This document shows positions 54,723-63,280 of a stretch of 64,000 nt of DNA, piece by piece. A program made the translations under genes and the position numbers. The DNA comes from CAZENU01 sp965222125 (GTDB lineage Bacteria > Chloroflexota > Dehalococcoidia > Lucifugimonadales > CAZENU01): contig CBDCTC010000006.1 of NCBI GenBank assembly GCA_965222125.1, positions 1,426,001 to 1,490,000 of the forward strand, in the 5' to 3' direction. Each line of letters starts with the position of its first letter. Position 1 is the first letter of the stretch. The notes beneath the pieces were generated by a model. It did not search any database, was not told the origin of the DNA, and saw only the letters and a list, made by a program, of their open reading frames with translations.

Positions 54723-55774
54723 CCGGCCAGGACGACGTCGCTCCTGCTGATGTCGGCCGGGGTCGCGCGGCCGCTGAAGGCGAGCACCCTGTCCAGATCG
54801 GCGCGGAGTATCTCCAGCGCCCTTCGCACGCCGGCCTCGCCTGCGTAGGCGAGGCCCCAGTGGACCGGACGGCCGACGAAGACGGCCCGAGCGCCGAGCG
54901 CCATCGCCCTGAACGCGTCCAGCCCGGACCGGACGCCCGAGTCCATGTAGACCTCCAGCCGGTCTCTGACCGCGTCGGCGACCTGCGGCAGAATCTCTAT
55001 CGCCGACAGGCCCCCGTCGAACTGCCTGCCCCCGTGGTTGGAGACGACGATGCCGTCCGCTCCGTACTCGACGCACCGAGCGGCGTCCTCGACGTTCCGT
55101 ATGCCCTTGACGACGAGCGGAAGGCCGCCCGAGAGCGATCGGAGCCAGTCGAGACGGTCCCACGTGATGTTCGGCGGCTCCCAGCGGACCGTGCCGTGGT
55201 CGTCCAGCAGGTCGGGCCTGTCACGCAGGCTGCCGAACATCGGGCCCATGTCCGCAGGCTCCGGCGACGCGTGCGCTTTGAGTGGGAACGGCCCGAGGAC
55301 GTCCACGGTCAGGACGACGGCCGAGTACCCGGCCGGCTTGAGTCTGGGCAGCAGCTCCTCGCTGACGCCGTCGTTGTAGTGGATGTGCTGGAACCAGAGC
55401 GGTCCGGTTGACGCGTCGGCGACCTCCTCGAGGCCGTACCCGGAGCTGACCGGCAGCGCCATCAGGGTGCCGGCCGCGCCCGCCGCACGGGCCGTCGCCA
55501 GCTCGCCGTCCGGGTGGCTGCCGCACTGGCCGCCGGCCGGCGCGCACATCACCGGGAAGCTGATCTCTTGGCCGAGCACGGTGGTCGACATGTCGCGGTC
55601 CGCTATGGAGACCAGCAGCCGGGGATTGACGGCTATCTCGTCGAGCTTCGCCCTGTTGCGGTCACGCGTCCAGTTGCCGCCCGTGCCGCGCCGAACGAAA
55701 TCGCGCTGAGTGGGCGCCATCTCGAGCTCGGCGAGCCGCTGTAGATCCGCTATGGTCGCGGGCTCTGCGCTCAA
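54719..55774 (-). CDS. FMN-dependent alpha-hydroxyacid oxidase/dehydrogenase
   Basis: A 351-residue FMN TIM barrel of the lactate/glycolate oxidase family. FMN and catalytic residues: VMCAPAGGQCGSHPDGELA, VVKGIRNVEDA (Lys 223), SNHGGRQFDGGLSAIE (catalytic His 247, Arg 250) and VYMDSGVRSGLDAFRAMALG with VFVGRPVHWGLAYAGE. The first-domain substrate Tyr found in glycolate oxidases (YYxSG) is not obvious; the corresponding segment is FVRRGTGGN, so the substrate may differ from lactate or glycolate. It overlaps the class-V aminotransferase stop by four bases, implying one transcript. Confidence 0.9.
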   Translation of the reverse strand: MSAEPATIADLQRLAELEMAPTQRDFVRRGTGGNWTRDRNRAKLDEIAVNPRLLVSIADRDMSTTVLGQEISFPVMCAPAGGQCGSHPDGELATARAAGAAGTLMALPVSSGYGLEEVADASTGPLWFQHIHYNDGVSEELLPRLKPAGYSAVVLTVDVLGPFPLKAHASPEPADMGPMFGSLRDRPDLLDDHGTVRWEPPNITWDRLDWLRSLSGGLPLVVKGIRNVEDAARCVEYGADGIVVSNHGGRQFDGGLSAIEILPQVADAVRDRLEVYMDSGVRSGLDAFRAMALGARAVFVGRPVHWGLAYAGEAGVRRALEILRADLDRVLAFSGRATPADISRSDVVLAG

Positions 55775-56979
55775 CGTACGCCGGCCCGGCCGACTTCCTC
55801 CCGCAGGGCGTCGAGGAGCCGGCCGATCTCTTCTTCGTCGTTGAAGCAGGCGACGGATATGCGCATCCCGGTCCGCTCAGGGTCCATCGGCGCGGTCAGC
55901 CACTGGAACTTGACCAGCGCGTTGTGTTTCTCGTAGACGCGCGACACGAGCCGCTGAAGGTCCTCGGCGGAATAGCCGTCGAACGTAAGCGTGGTGATGC
56001 CGGCCGAGCGGCCGGGCGTGGTTGGGGTCAGCACGTCGACGCCGCCGATCCGCGACGCCTCTTCCCTGAGCGTGCGGGAGAGGCCGGCCACCCTGGCGGC
56101 GATGGCGTCAGTGCCGAGCTCCTCCACGATCTGGACCGCCTTGCCGAGCCCGATCGCCATCGCCGTGTTGTGAGTCCCGCCCTCGGCGCGGTCGTACGCC
56201 GTCGGATCCGGGACCGGGGAGTCCGGCATGCTCCAGGGCTTGCGGTCGGGCAGCGGGTCGGGCATGAAGTCTGCGAGGCTGTCGGGGGATACCCACAGGA
56301 TGCCGACGCCCATCGGCCCCAGCAGCCACTTGTGCCCGGAGCCCGCCATGAAGTCGCAGCCGAGGGCGGGGACGTCCACCGGGAACTGGCCCAGCGACTG
56401 CGCCGTGTCTACGACGACGCGCACGCCGCGCTCGTGGGCCAGCTCGGCGGCGTCGGCGACCGGGAGGATTCGCCCGTCCGGCGACGCCACGTGGCTGACG
56501 CACAGGAGCCTGGTCCGGTCAGTGAGGGCCGACTTCAGGCTCTCCAGAAACAGGGCGTCTCCCTGGTCTGCCTCGACCACCCGGATGCGTACTCCTGCCG
56601 TCCGCTCCAGGCCCCAGCCTAGAGTGACGGTGCTCACGTGCTCCAGCGCCGTGATCAGCAGCTCGTCGCCGTCCTTCCAGTCGATGCTCCGCGACACGAG
56701 CCGCATCGCCTGGGTCGTGTTGGGAGTCAGCGCGACCTCGTCGACGCCGGCCCCGATGAACGACGCGACGCGCGCCCGGGCCGCGGCCTCGCGCCCGGCC
56801 TGCTCGGCCTTGACCGACGGCACCGAGTGGTAGTGGGCCTCCAAGGCCATCTCTTCCCGTACCACGTCCAGGACCGAGTCCGGCGTGGGGCCGTGGCTCC
56901 CGACCTGGAAGTAGTCGACGTGCCGTGTGACGGGCAGGTCGTCCCGCAGCTTTTCGAACGTCATCCGGCCCGACGGCAT
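55771..56979 (-). CDS. Class-V aminotransferase (isopenicillin-N epimerase/cysteine desulfurase-like)
   Basis: A 402-residue fold-type-I PLP enzyme. PLP contacts: ALTPNTTQAMRLVSRSI (phosphate), LITALEHVSTVTL, RVVVDTAQSLGQFPVDVPAL (Asp 191), and Lys 217 in MAGSGHKWLLGPMGVGILWV. The GSGHKWL context and the EGGTHNTAMAIGLG segment are typical of the isopenicillin-N-epimerase/CsdB-like branch. A catalytic desulfurase Cys loop is not evident, so transaminase, epimerase or lyase chemistry is more likely. It is upstream of, and overlaps, the hydroxyacid oxidase gene; together they could convert an amino acid through a hydroxy or keto acid. Confidence 0.88.
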   Translation of the reverse strand: MPSGRMTFEKLRDDLPVTRHVDYFQVGSHGPTPDSVLDVVREEMALEAHYHSVPSVKAEQAGREAAARARVASFIGAGVDEVALTPNTTQAMRLVSRSIDWKDGDELLITALEHVSTVTLGWGLERTAGVRIRVVEADQGDALFLESLKSALTDRTRLLCVSHVASPDGRILPVADAAELAHERGVRVVVDTAQSLGQFPVDVPALGCDFMAGSGHKWLLGPMGVGILWVSPDSLADFMPDPLPDRKPWSMPDSPVPDPTAYDRAEGGTHNTAMAIGLGKAVQIVEELGTDAIAARVAGLSRTLREEASRIGGVDVLTPTTPGRSAGITTLTFDGYSAEDLQRLVSRVYEKHNALVKFQWLTAPMDPERTGMRISVACFNDEEEIGRLLDALREEVGRAGVR

Positions 56980-57035
56980 CGGCTACTCACCTCACTTGGC
57001 GCGTGTTCGAGCACCGACCGGTCTTAGGCTGGCGT

Positions 57036-57127
57036 GCGCCCCTCGATCCGCGCCGATGCCCGACTCCCCTGAGTGCCCCGACGCCCTGTCGGGGTGTGTC
57101 GAAGGGCGTTACTCGGGGTGAACGGAC
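57036..57127. repeat. Hairpin intergenic repeat (family B, long form)
   Basis: CGCCCCTCGATCCGCGCCGA, then CTGAGTGCCCCGACG..TGTCGGGGTG, then TCGAAGGGCGTTACTCGGGG and TGAACGG. Nested inverted repeats suggest a cruciform-like structure. Copies of the long form occur at 60761 and 63114. Confidence 0.85.
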
Positions 57128-57217
57128 TGTAGCGGTCTCGAATGAGTACGGCCCTGCTTCCCGCCATTGTGGAAGCAGCGGCTACTCGGAACCCGGCCGG
57201 AGTCTCGACGCGGACGG

Positions 57218-57955
57218 TCAGCCGCTCTCCTCGATGATGATCGTCGCGATGGCGTCGCCCGGGGTTCTCGCCGTCTGCGGGTCCCTGATCGAGATGCCGT
57301 TGACGACGTCCATCCCCTCGATCACGCGGCCGAACACCGTGTGGCACGACTCCTGCGAGCAGTCCTTCGCCGAGCCGTCCGCGTTGTAGCCGTCGAGGAA
57401 GAGCGTCGGGATGAAGGTGATGAAGAACTGGCTGCCGTTGGTCCCCTTGCCGTTTTTGACGCCGCTGTTCGCCATCGACAGGATGCCTGGGCTGTCGTGT
57501 CGCCGCAGCGGGGTCACCTCGTTGTCGAACTGGTACCCCGGCCCTCCGGTGCCCTTGCCCGTCGGGTCTCCTCCCTGCGCCATGAACTCGGCGATCACCC
57601 TGTGGAACGTCACGCCGTTGTAGAACCCCTCGCGCGCCAGGAATACGAAGCTGTTGATCGTGTTCGGCGCCTCCTTCGCGTACAACTCGGCGGTGAACTG
57701 CCCGCCCTTCGCCAGGCAGAAGGTGGCCGTGTAGCTCTTGTTCGTGTCGATCGTCATCGGCGGTGGTGCGCTGTAGCTCTTGCTGCCGCTTTTCAAGGTG
57801 TCATCCTCACAGCTCTGTGGTTGGTCTACCTGGGCCGCCGGCGCTGCTCCGCCCGATTCAGGCTCCGTAGTATCGCCGCTCCCGCACGCCATCGCCAGCA
57901 CCAGCAAGGCCAGTCCGACGAAGGGGAGCATCTTCCTGACATGGTCGAATAGCAT
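57218..57955 (-). CDS. Lipoprotein cyclophilin-type peptidyl-prolyl isomerase
   Basis: A 245-residue exported cyclophilin. Lipobox at LLVLAMACGSG (Cys near 24), a linker, then the cyclophilin domain from about residue 75: FTAELYAKEAPNTINSFVFL, YNGVTFHRVIAEFMAQGGDP (FHR and QGGDP active-site motifs), SMANSGVKNGKGTNGSQFFI and TVFGRVIEGMDVVNGI. An insert with two Cys (DCSQESCH) may form a disulfide outside the cell. It assists folding of exported proteins. The ribosome site GGAGG precedes the ATG, and a probable promoter lies about 75 bases upstream. Confidence 0.93.
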   Translation of the reverse strand: MLFDHVRKMLPFVGLALLVLAMACGSGDTTEPESGGAAPAAQVDQPQSCEDDTLKSGSKSYSAPPPMTIDTNKSYTATFCLAKGGQFTAELYAKEAPNTINSFVFLAREGFYNGVTFHRVIAEFMAQGGDPTGKGTGGPGYQFDNEVTPLRRHDSPGILSMANSGVKNGKGTNGSQFFITFIPTLFLDGYNADGSAKDCSQESCHTVFGRVIEGMDVVNGISIRDPQTARTPGDAIATIIIEESG

Positions 57956-58030
57956 CGGTCTGCCACCTCCAGCAAATGTCCCCGCGCGGTAGCACCGCCC
58001 GGCGTCGCCGCCAACGGCCGACGACGCGAC

Positions 58031-58059
58031 ATTCTACACGCTGCGAGGCGCGTTGTCTC
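58031..58059 (-). promoter_or_regulatory. Probable promoter of the cyclophilin gene
   Basis: On the minus strand GAGACA (58059-58054; four matches to TTGACA) and TAGAAT (58036-58031) are spaced by 17 bases. The predicted start is about 70 bases before the ATG at 57955. Confidence 0.5.
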
Positions 58060-58094
58060 GCTGAGGGGCTGTGTGTGACATTCCGTCAGTTCTG

Positions 58095-58150
58095 CGCGCC
58101 CCTCGATACGCACCGCTGAAGCAGCGGCGCTACTCGGGGTGAACGGGTTG
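58095..58150. repeat. Hairpin intergenic repeat (family B, short form)
   Basis: CGCGCCCCTCGATACGCACC, a central GCTGAAGCAGC hairpin, and GCGCTACTCGGGGTGAACGG. It shares both ends with the long copies but lacks their central part, like the copy at 31603. It lies in the gap between the PDH-E1-like gene end and the cyclophilin promoter. Confidence 0.8.
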
Positions 58151-58252
58151 GGTGACCGCTCGGCTCTGAGGAAGCGCCGCGGGCCCAGGTCTCAGCAATG
58201 TTGCTGCCGGCTTCCCTGTGAAGGGTTGGGCGAATCGGGCCTCCGGTTGGAG

Positions 58253-60634
58253 TTACATACCCAGGGCGCCGTAGCAGGCGGCCATGATGCTGTCGACGTC
58301 GATCTCGTACTCGCGGTACAGGTCGGCCGGGCTGCCCGACTGCCCGAACTGGTGAACGCCCAGCGGGAACGTCGCCGTCTTCATCGCGGCGCCGATCCAC
58401 GCCAGCGAGTGCGAGTGGGCGTCGGCGACGGTGACGATCGGGGCGGTCCGCTCCCGTATGGTGATGACGTCCTCGAGGAACGGCGGCACCGCGCCCTCGC
58501 CGCGCATGCTGGCCCTGATCGACTCCTGGAAGCGCCTGTACAGCGGCCCGGGGCCCGTCACGTTGATGACGTTGGCGAAGACGCCCTCGGCCAGCAGCCG
58601 GTTGCTGGCCGCGACGGCCTCCGGCACCATCGCGCCGCACGCCATGACGTTGACGATATTGTAGTCCCGCCCGTACTCGGCCTCCCCGCCGCGGTCGACC
58701 AGCTTGTACGCCCCCGCCAGCACCTGCCGGCGGAGCCTCTCGCGCTCAGCGGGCGTCGACGGGCTGTCGAACAGGCCCTGGTCGACGCGCCTGGTCGTCA
58801 GCCTGAGGTATGTCGACTCCTCCCGGCGCAGTATCCGGCGCAGGGCGTCCAGCAGTATCCACTCCAGCTCCTGGCCGAACGCGGGCTCGTAGAACGCCAT
58901 CTCCGGCAGCTCGGCGCCGATGGACGGGGTGACCAGCGACTGGTGGCTTCCCCCCTCGGGGCCGAGGGTGACGCCCGACGGCGTGCCTACGATGATGAAC
59001 CGGCCGCCGGAATAGGCGCTGTAGACTAAGGCGTCCAGCCCGCGCCGCAGGAACGGGTCGTACAGCGTGCCGATGGGGAAGAGGAGCTCCCCGTTCATCT
59101 CGTACGAGACCCCGAGCTGGCCCAGCATCATGAACAGGTTGTTCTCCGAGATGCCCAGCTCGATATGCTGTCCCTTGTCCGACTCGACCCACTGCAGCGC
59201 CCGGGCGCCGTCGTGCTCCGGCAGCTCCTCGCGTTCGTCGCGCGACCAGACTCCGACCTTGTTGATCCAGCCCCCCAGGTTGGTGGAGCTGGCCACGTCG
59301 GGGCTGACGGTCACCACGCGCTCGGACACGTCCGGGATGTTCCGGGCGATGTCGGTGAGCACGAGGCCGAATATCTGCTGCGACGACATCGCGCCGCGGT
59401 AGCCGCGGTCGAAGCCGTCGGGTATGTCGAGAGATGGGACGCTCCGCGGCTGTTCGACGCCGACTCGCAGGCGCTCCGCGGCCTCGCTGGCGGTCCGGCC
59501 CGCCGCGCTCCGGGGGTCGAGGGGCGCCGTGACGGCGTCCCGGTCGATTCCAAGATCGACGCGGAGCGTCTCCATCTGCGCCTTGTTCAGGGTGACCGCG
59601 TGGTTCCTGGGGTCGCCGATGAACGGCAGCTTCCAGCCCTTCAGCGTGTAGGCGAACAGTATGTTGGGCCCGGCCGCAAGGTCGACGCGCCCGAAGGCGT
59701 CGTGAAGCTCACCGAAGTCGTGGCCGCCCAGGTTCGTGAGCAGGTCCTCAAGCTGCGCGTCGTCCCACCGCGACAGCAGCCGGCGGAGGTCGTCCGGGTA
59801 GCGGCTGACGCGGGGCATCCATTCGCGGACGACTGGGGCGTTCACCCTGAGCAGCCGCTGGTACATGTCGTTGGACATGTCGTCGATTGCGGCGCGCAGC
59901 AACTCGCCGTTGGGCTCGTGGAAGGCGGCCTGGAGTTTCTTGCCGTACTTGGCGTCGATCACCCTCCACCCGTTCGCGGCGAACATCTCGCGCCACACCC
60001 GGACGCGGATGCCGGGGATGACGCGGTCGAGGCTCTGTCGGTTGAGGTCGATGACCCAGAGAATGTTCTCCGCCTCGGCCACGGCGTGCTCGGCGATCGC
60101 CTCCCACACGACGCCCTCGTCCAGCTCGGCGTCGCCTAGCAGGCTGATGTACCGCCGCTCGACCCTGGTCTCCGGATCGAGCCTGGCTCGGGCGTACGTC
60201 TCGGTCAGGGACGCGAAGTTCGGGGCCACGGCGCCCAGACCCACCGGGCCGGCGGAGAAGTCGACGCTGTCCGGGTCCTTCGTGCGGCTGGGGTATGCCT
60301 GCAGACCGTGGAGCTGCCGCAGCGACTGCAGGTACTCGGGCGCCAGGTTGCCCAGCAGGTACTGGATCGCGTGGTAGACGGGCGACGCGTGCGGCTTGAT
60401 GGCGATCCGGTCGCCGGCGCGCATGTACTCGAAGAATAGGTACGTAAGGACCGTCACGACCGACGAGCTCGATGCCTGGTGGCCGCCGATCTTCAGGTCT
60501 CCGGGGCTCGGCCGGGTGTTGTTGGCGTAGTCGACCAAGTAGACCGCCAGCCAGAGGACCCGGTCCTGGATCTCCCGGAGGATGCTGTCGCGGTCGATCG
60601 TGCTGTCGGCGGCCGTCTCCGGCCTGGTGGCCAT
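58253..60634 (-). CDS. Homodimeric pyruvate dehydrogenase E1-like / transketolase-family enzyme
   Basis: A 793-residue thiamine-diphosphate enzyme. The N-terminal domain has GGHQASSSSVVTVLTYLFFE, KPHASPVYHAIQYLLGNLAP and the ThDP/Mg motif LLGDAELDEGVVWEAIAEHA ending in DLNRQSLD (GD...N spacing as in AceE, with GDA for GDG). The middle pyrimidine-binding domain has VVTVSPDVASSTNLGGWINK and IELGISENNLFMMLGQLGVS. It ends with a transketolase C domain (IVTVADAHSHSLAWIGAAMK). AceE-type E1 enzymes decarboxylate pyruvate and are 830-890 residues long. No E2 or E3 gene is nearby, so the acceptor complex is elsewhere or the substrate is another 2-oxo acid. Confidence 0.82.
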   Translation of the reverse strand: MATRPETAADSTIDRDSILREIQDRVLWLAVYLVDYANNTRPSPGDLKIGGHQASSSSVVTVLTYLFFEYMRAGDRIAIKPHASPVYHAIQYLLGNLAPEYLQSLRQLHGLQAYPSRTKDPDSVDFSAGPVGLGAVAPNFASLTETYARARLDPETRVERRYISLLGDAELDEGVVWEAIAEHAVAEAENILWVIDLNRQSLDRVIPGIRVRVWREMFAANGWRVIDAKYGKKLQAAFHEPNGELLRAAIDDMSNDMYQRLLRVNAPVVREWMPRVSRYPDDLRRLLSRWDDAQLEDLLTNLGGHDFGELHDAFGRVDLAAGPNILFAYTLKGWKLPFIGDPRNHAVTLNKAQMETLRVDLGIDRDAVTAPLDPRSAAGRTASEAAERLRVGVEQPRSVPSLDIPDGFDRGYRGAMSSQQIFGLVLTDIARNIPDVSERVVTVSPDVASSTNLGGWINKVGVWSRDEREELPEHDGARALQWVESDKGQHIELGISENNLFMMLGQLGVSYEMNGELLFPIGTLYDPFLRRGLDALVYSAYSGGRFIIVGTPSGVTLGPEGGSHQSLVTPSIGAELPEMAFYEPAFGQELEWILLDALRRILRREESTYLRLTTRRVDQGLFDSPSTPAERERLRRQVLAGAYKLVDRGGEAEYGRDYNIVNVMACGAMVPEAVAASNRLLAEGVFANVINVTGPGPLYRRFQESIRASMRGEGAVPPFLEDVITIRERTAPIVTVADAHSHSLAWIGAAMKTATFPLGVHQFGQSGSPADLYREYEIDVDSIMAACYGALGM

Positions 60635-60760
60635 CTGTTTCTCCAGGATGGCGCGCGGGGCCGCTCACGGGCCCGCACAGTATGCCCTGAGTATACACCA
60701 ACGCCCCCGCGCGGCCGCCGCGATTTCGTCACCGTTCGCGTTGGTGAGGCGCTGCGTGGG

Positions 60761-60851
60761 GCCCTCGATACGCGCCGCTGGCCGACCGCCCTGAGTGCCC
60801 CGACGCTTCGTCGCGGTGTATCGAAGGGCGCTACTCGGGGTGAACGGGTTG
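60761..60851. repeat. Hairpin intergenic repeat (family B, long form)
   Basis: Almost identical to the copy at 63114 (CCTCGATACGCGCCG, TGGCCGACCGCCCTGAGTGC, CCCGACGCTTCGTCG.GGTG and TCGAAGGGCGCTACTCGGGG). It lies upstream of the PDH-E1-like gene in a gap of about 380 bases that holds no gene; the gap also contains a pyrimidine/purine hairpin and a REP palindrome. Confidence 0.85.
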
Positions 60852-60893
60852 TTTGGGAGTTCCTCGCGCGTCTGCAGGCAGGGCCTTGGGAGT

Positions 60894-60917
60894 CCCTCTC
60901 CCCTCTGCGGGAGAGGG
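60894..60917 (-). terminator. Hairpin downstream of the second PhyH gene
   Basis: Arms CCCTCTCCC (60894-60902) and GGGAGAGGG (60909-60917) with a six-base loop, about 100 bases after the PhyH stop. It is a shorter relative of the hairpin at 30643 after the first PhyH gene. Confidence 0.5.
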
Positions 60918-60962
60918 AGAGGGGATGCCGTGACCTGTGTGACCTGGCCGGGAACCCCATCC

Positions 60963-60992
60963 CTGGATTCCCGCCTTCGCGGGAATGACGGT
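60963..60992. repeat. REP-like palindrome
   Basis: CTGGATTCCCGCCTTCGCGG followed by GAATGACGGT. It is the same palindrome as at 42541 and 52483 and lies just after the second PhyH gene. Confidence 0.8.
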
Positions 60993-61018
60993 TGTGCCAA
61001 GGCCTCGGGGGGGACCGT

Positions 61019-61855
61019 TTACGCGACCCAGTGCCTGAACAGCGGCTTGGCCCGGTCCGGCAGCGCGTCGTAGATCTCCTGCGGGACGTTTGGATTGACG
61101 TGGTCCTTGCCGTTCGTCTCGACGACGATCCCCTCCCGGTCCGGGTGGCCCTCCCGCTGCACGTTCAGGTTGAGCCACCACGGCGCGTAGCGGACGCTGA
61201 TGGCCACGCGGGCGGTGTCGCCGGGGTTCTCGGCCACCGAGTGCCACAGTCGGCTGTCGTAGAAGACGGTGTCGCCGGGGCCGCCTACGACGGTCATCTC
61301 CGTCGGGTACGGCGCGTCTCGGTCGACGCCGTTGTCGCCGGACGGGTTGTTGGGCGACCGGTGGCTGCCGGGTACGATCAGCGTGCCGCCCGTCTCCCTG
61401 GAGAACTCGGTCAGCATGAAGATGGACGACAGATGCATCACGGTGTCCGGGTACGGCGCGGGCACGTGCGATGCCACGGTCTGGTTGAACGGCCAGTCCG
61501 AGTGCCAGTAGCCCCTCTTGACGCCCGGATTGTTGATCAGTGCGGTGATCGTGGAGATGCGGACGTGCTTGCCGAGCATCTTCTCGGCCGCTCCGAGGAT
61601 GGACTCGTCGGCGAGATACTTCGATACGTCGGGCAGGACCCTCACGAGCCCGAACACGAAGCCTATTCCCTGCCCGCTGATGCGGTGTCCCTTGGCCCTG
61701 AGCTCATTGACGAAGGCCTCGCGCTCGGCGCGGACCTTGGCCTCCTCCTCGACCACCATGTCGCGTACGGCGTCGACCTCGCGCTCCGGTATCACCCCCG
61801 GTATCACGCACCAGCCGTCCATCTGCACGCGCCGCGCTATCTCGTTCGTGTTCAA
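61019..61855 (-). CDS. Phytanoyl-CoA dioxygenase (PhyH) family oxygenase
   Basis: A 278-residue Fe(II)/2-oxoglutarate oxygenase: opening VQMDGWCVIPGVIPEREVDA, HxD in RGYWHSDWPFNQTV, loop LIVPGSHRSPNNPSGDNGVD, distal His in YDSRLWHSVAENPGDTARVA (with the 2-oxoglutarate Arg) and the closing SVRYAPWWLNLNV. It is only distantly similar to the PhyH protein at 30681. Substrate unknown. It lies 40 bases downstream of the VCBS-repeat gene on the same strand, so the two may be co-transcribed. Confidence 0.9.
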   Translation of the reverse strand: MNTNEIARRVQMDGWCVIPGVIPEREVDAVRDMVVEEEAKVRAEREAFVNELRAKGHRISGQGIGFVFGLVRVLPDVSKYLADESILGAAEKMLGKHVRISTITALINNPGVKRGYWHSDWPFNQTVASHVPAPYPDTVMHLSSIFMLTEFSRETGGTLIVPGSHRSPNNPSGDNGVDRDAPYPTEMTVVGGPGDTVFYDSRLWHSVAENPGDTARVAISVRYAPWWLNLNVQREGHPDREGIVVETNGKDHVNPNVPQEIYDALPDRAKPLFRHWVA

Positions 61856-61895
61856 GTCATTCCTCCCGCTGTGTTACTGGTCGCGGCGGCCCCGG

Positions 61896-63008
61896 TCAGC
61901 CGGCCGGCCCCTCGTTCCGCCACCAGCGCACCTCGTTGGCGCCCCGCTCCGACGTGGCGACGATGTCCAGACGGCCGTCGCCGTCGATGTCCGCGAAGAT
62001 GGCCTGCGTCGCGTTCGACCAGTCGTCCTTGATCACCTGCTTGCGCCACGGGCCCCGCGGGTCGCCGTCGTGCTTGAATATCGCCAAGCCGCCGTCGTCG
62101 CCCCAGCGGGTGGCGACGACCTCCATGTTGCCGTCGCCGTCCACGTCGGCGGCCGCGGCCTCAAAGGCCAACGGGAACGTCTCGGCGATGACGTGCTTGC
62201 GCCACGGGCCCGCCGCCGGGTCGCCGTCGTTCTCGTACCAGGCGATCTGGCCGGCATCCCTGCCGTGGGTCTCGGAGCCCCGGAGCGCTATCACCACGTC
62301 CAGGTCGCCGTCGCCGTCCATGTCGACCGGATGGCCGTGGAACGGCCCGATCGGCGTGTCGATCACGTGCCGCTCCCACGGGTCGACGCGGGGGTCTCCC
62401 GGATTGCGGTACCACAGGAACTCGTTGCCCTCGGCCACCCCGGCCAGCAGGTCCAGCCGGCCGTCGCCGTCGAAGTCGGCCGCGTGAATCGTCCTGGTCT
62501 CCGGCAGGTCCGCCTCGATCAGGTGCCGCACCCATACGCCGTCGCGGTTTTCGAACCAGGCGAAGTGGTTGCCGATACGCCAGCTCGAAGCCGCGACGTC
62601 CATGTCTCCGTCGCCGTCCAGGTCGGCGACGGTCAGGTCGTAGGCGCCGGGGAGCCCGCCCTCGGTGACGTACCGGTGGCTCCAGGACGACTCGTGGCGG
62701 GGGTCGCCATCGCACTTGAAGTAGACGATGCAGGCGTTGATATTGTCGACGCACACGATCTCCAACTTCCCGTCGCCGTCGATGTCGACGATGGAGTGGC
62801 GCTCGATCCACTCCCCGGTGCGGCGGCGGATGACGTGGCGGGTGAAGTTGCCCGCGCCGTCGTTTTCGAACCAGAACAGGCCGACGTTCGTGTCGCAGAC
62901 GACCAGGTCCATGCTGCCGCTGCCCGTCAGATCGGCCGCGGACACCGCGTAGGCATAGGAGAAGTCGCCATCGACCAGATGCTCGCTGAGCCGTATGAAG
63001 TCGGACAT
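61896..63008 (-). CDS. FG-GAP/VCBS-repeat beta-propeller protein
   Basis: A 370-residue protein without a signal peptide, made of about seven blades, each with the calcium-binding loop D-x-D-G-D-G: DIDGDGKLEIVCVDN, DLDGDGDMDVAASSW, DFDGDGRLDLLAGVA, DMDGDGDLDVVIALR, DVDGDGNMEVVATRW and DIDGDGRLDIVATSE. Between them WYENDGDP and WRKHVI recur. Seven blades fit an integrin-alpha-like closed propeller. Such domains bind ligands or proteins; FG-GAP proteins are usually secreted, so absence of a signal is odd. Co-location with a PhyH gene suggests a shared small-molecule role, but this is inference. Confidence 0.87.
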   Translation of the reverse strand: MSDFIRLSEHLVDGDFSYAYAVSAADLTGSGSMDLVVCDTNVGLFWFENDGAGNFTRHVIRRRTGEWIERHSIVDIDGDGKLEIVCVDNINACIVYFKCDGDPRHESSWSHRYVTEGGLPGAYDLTVADLDGDGDMDVAASSWRIGNHFAWFENRDGVWVRHLIEADLPETRTIHAADFDGDGRLDLLAGVAEGNEFLWYRNPGDPRVDPWERHVIDTPIGPFHGHPVDMDGDGDLDVVIALRGSETHGRDAGQIAWYENDGDPAAGPWRKHVIAETFPLAFEAAAADVDGDGNMEVVATRWGDDGGLAIFKHDGDPRGPWRKQVIKDDWSNATQAIFADIDGDGRLDIVATSERGANEVRWWRNEGPAG

Positions 63009-63113
63009 GTGAATTGACCTCTGGGAGATACGCGGGTACGCTACGCCAAACCGGGCCGCCGGTCAACAGCGGGCGATCCGCGCGGGACTGTTCATGGTTG
63101 GTGAACCCTGTGT

Positions 63114-63204
63114 GCCCCCTCGATACGCGCCGATGGCCGACCGCCCTGAGTGCCCCGACGCTTCGTCGGGGTGTATCGAAGGGCGCTGCTCCGGGGTGAA
63201 CGGC
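63114..63204. repeat. Hairpin intergenic repeat (family B, long form)
   Basis: Carries all landmarks of the family: GCCCCCTCGATACGCGCCGA, CTGAGTGCCCCGACGCTTCG, TCGGGGTGTATCGAAGGGCG and CGGGGTGAACGG. It lies in the 270-base gap between the divergent VCBS and Gfo/Idh genes, which holds no other visible gene. Confidence 0.85.
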
Positions 63205-63280
63205 TGTGTGAGCATCGACTCTTGACAGTCGCATCCGCGAACCGGGCTGGCGACGGCTCATCACAGGAAGCGAGGTCTCA

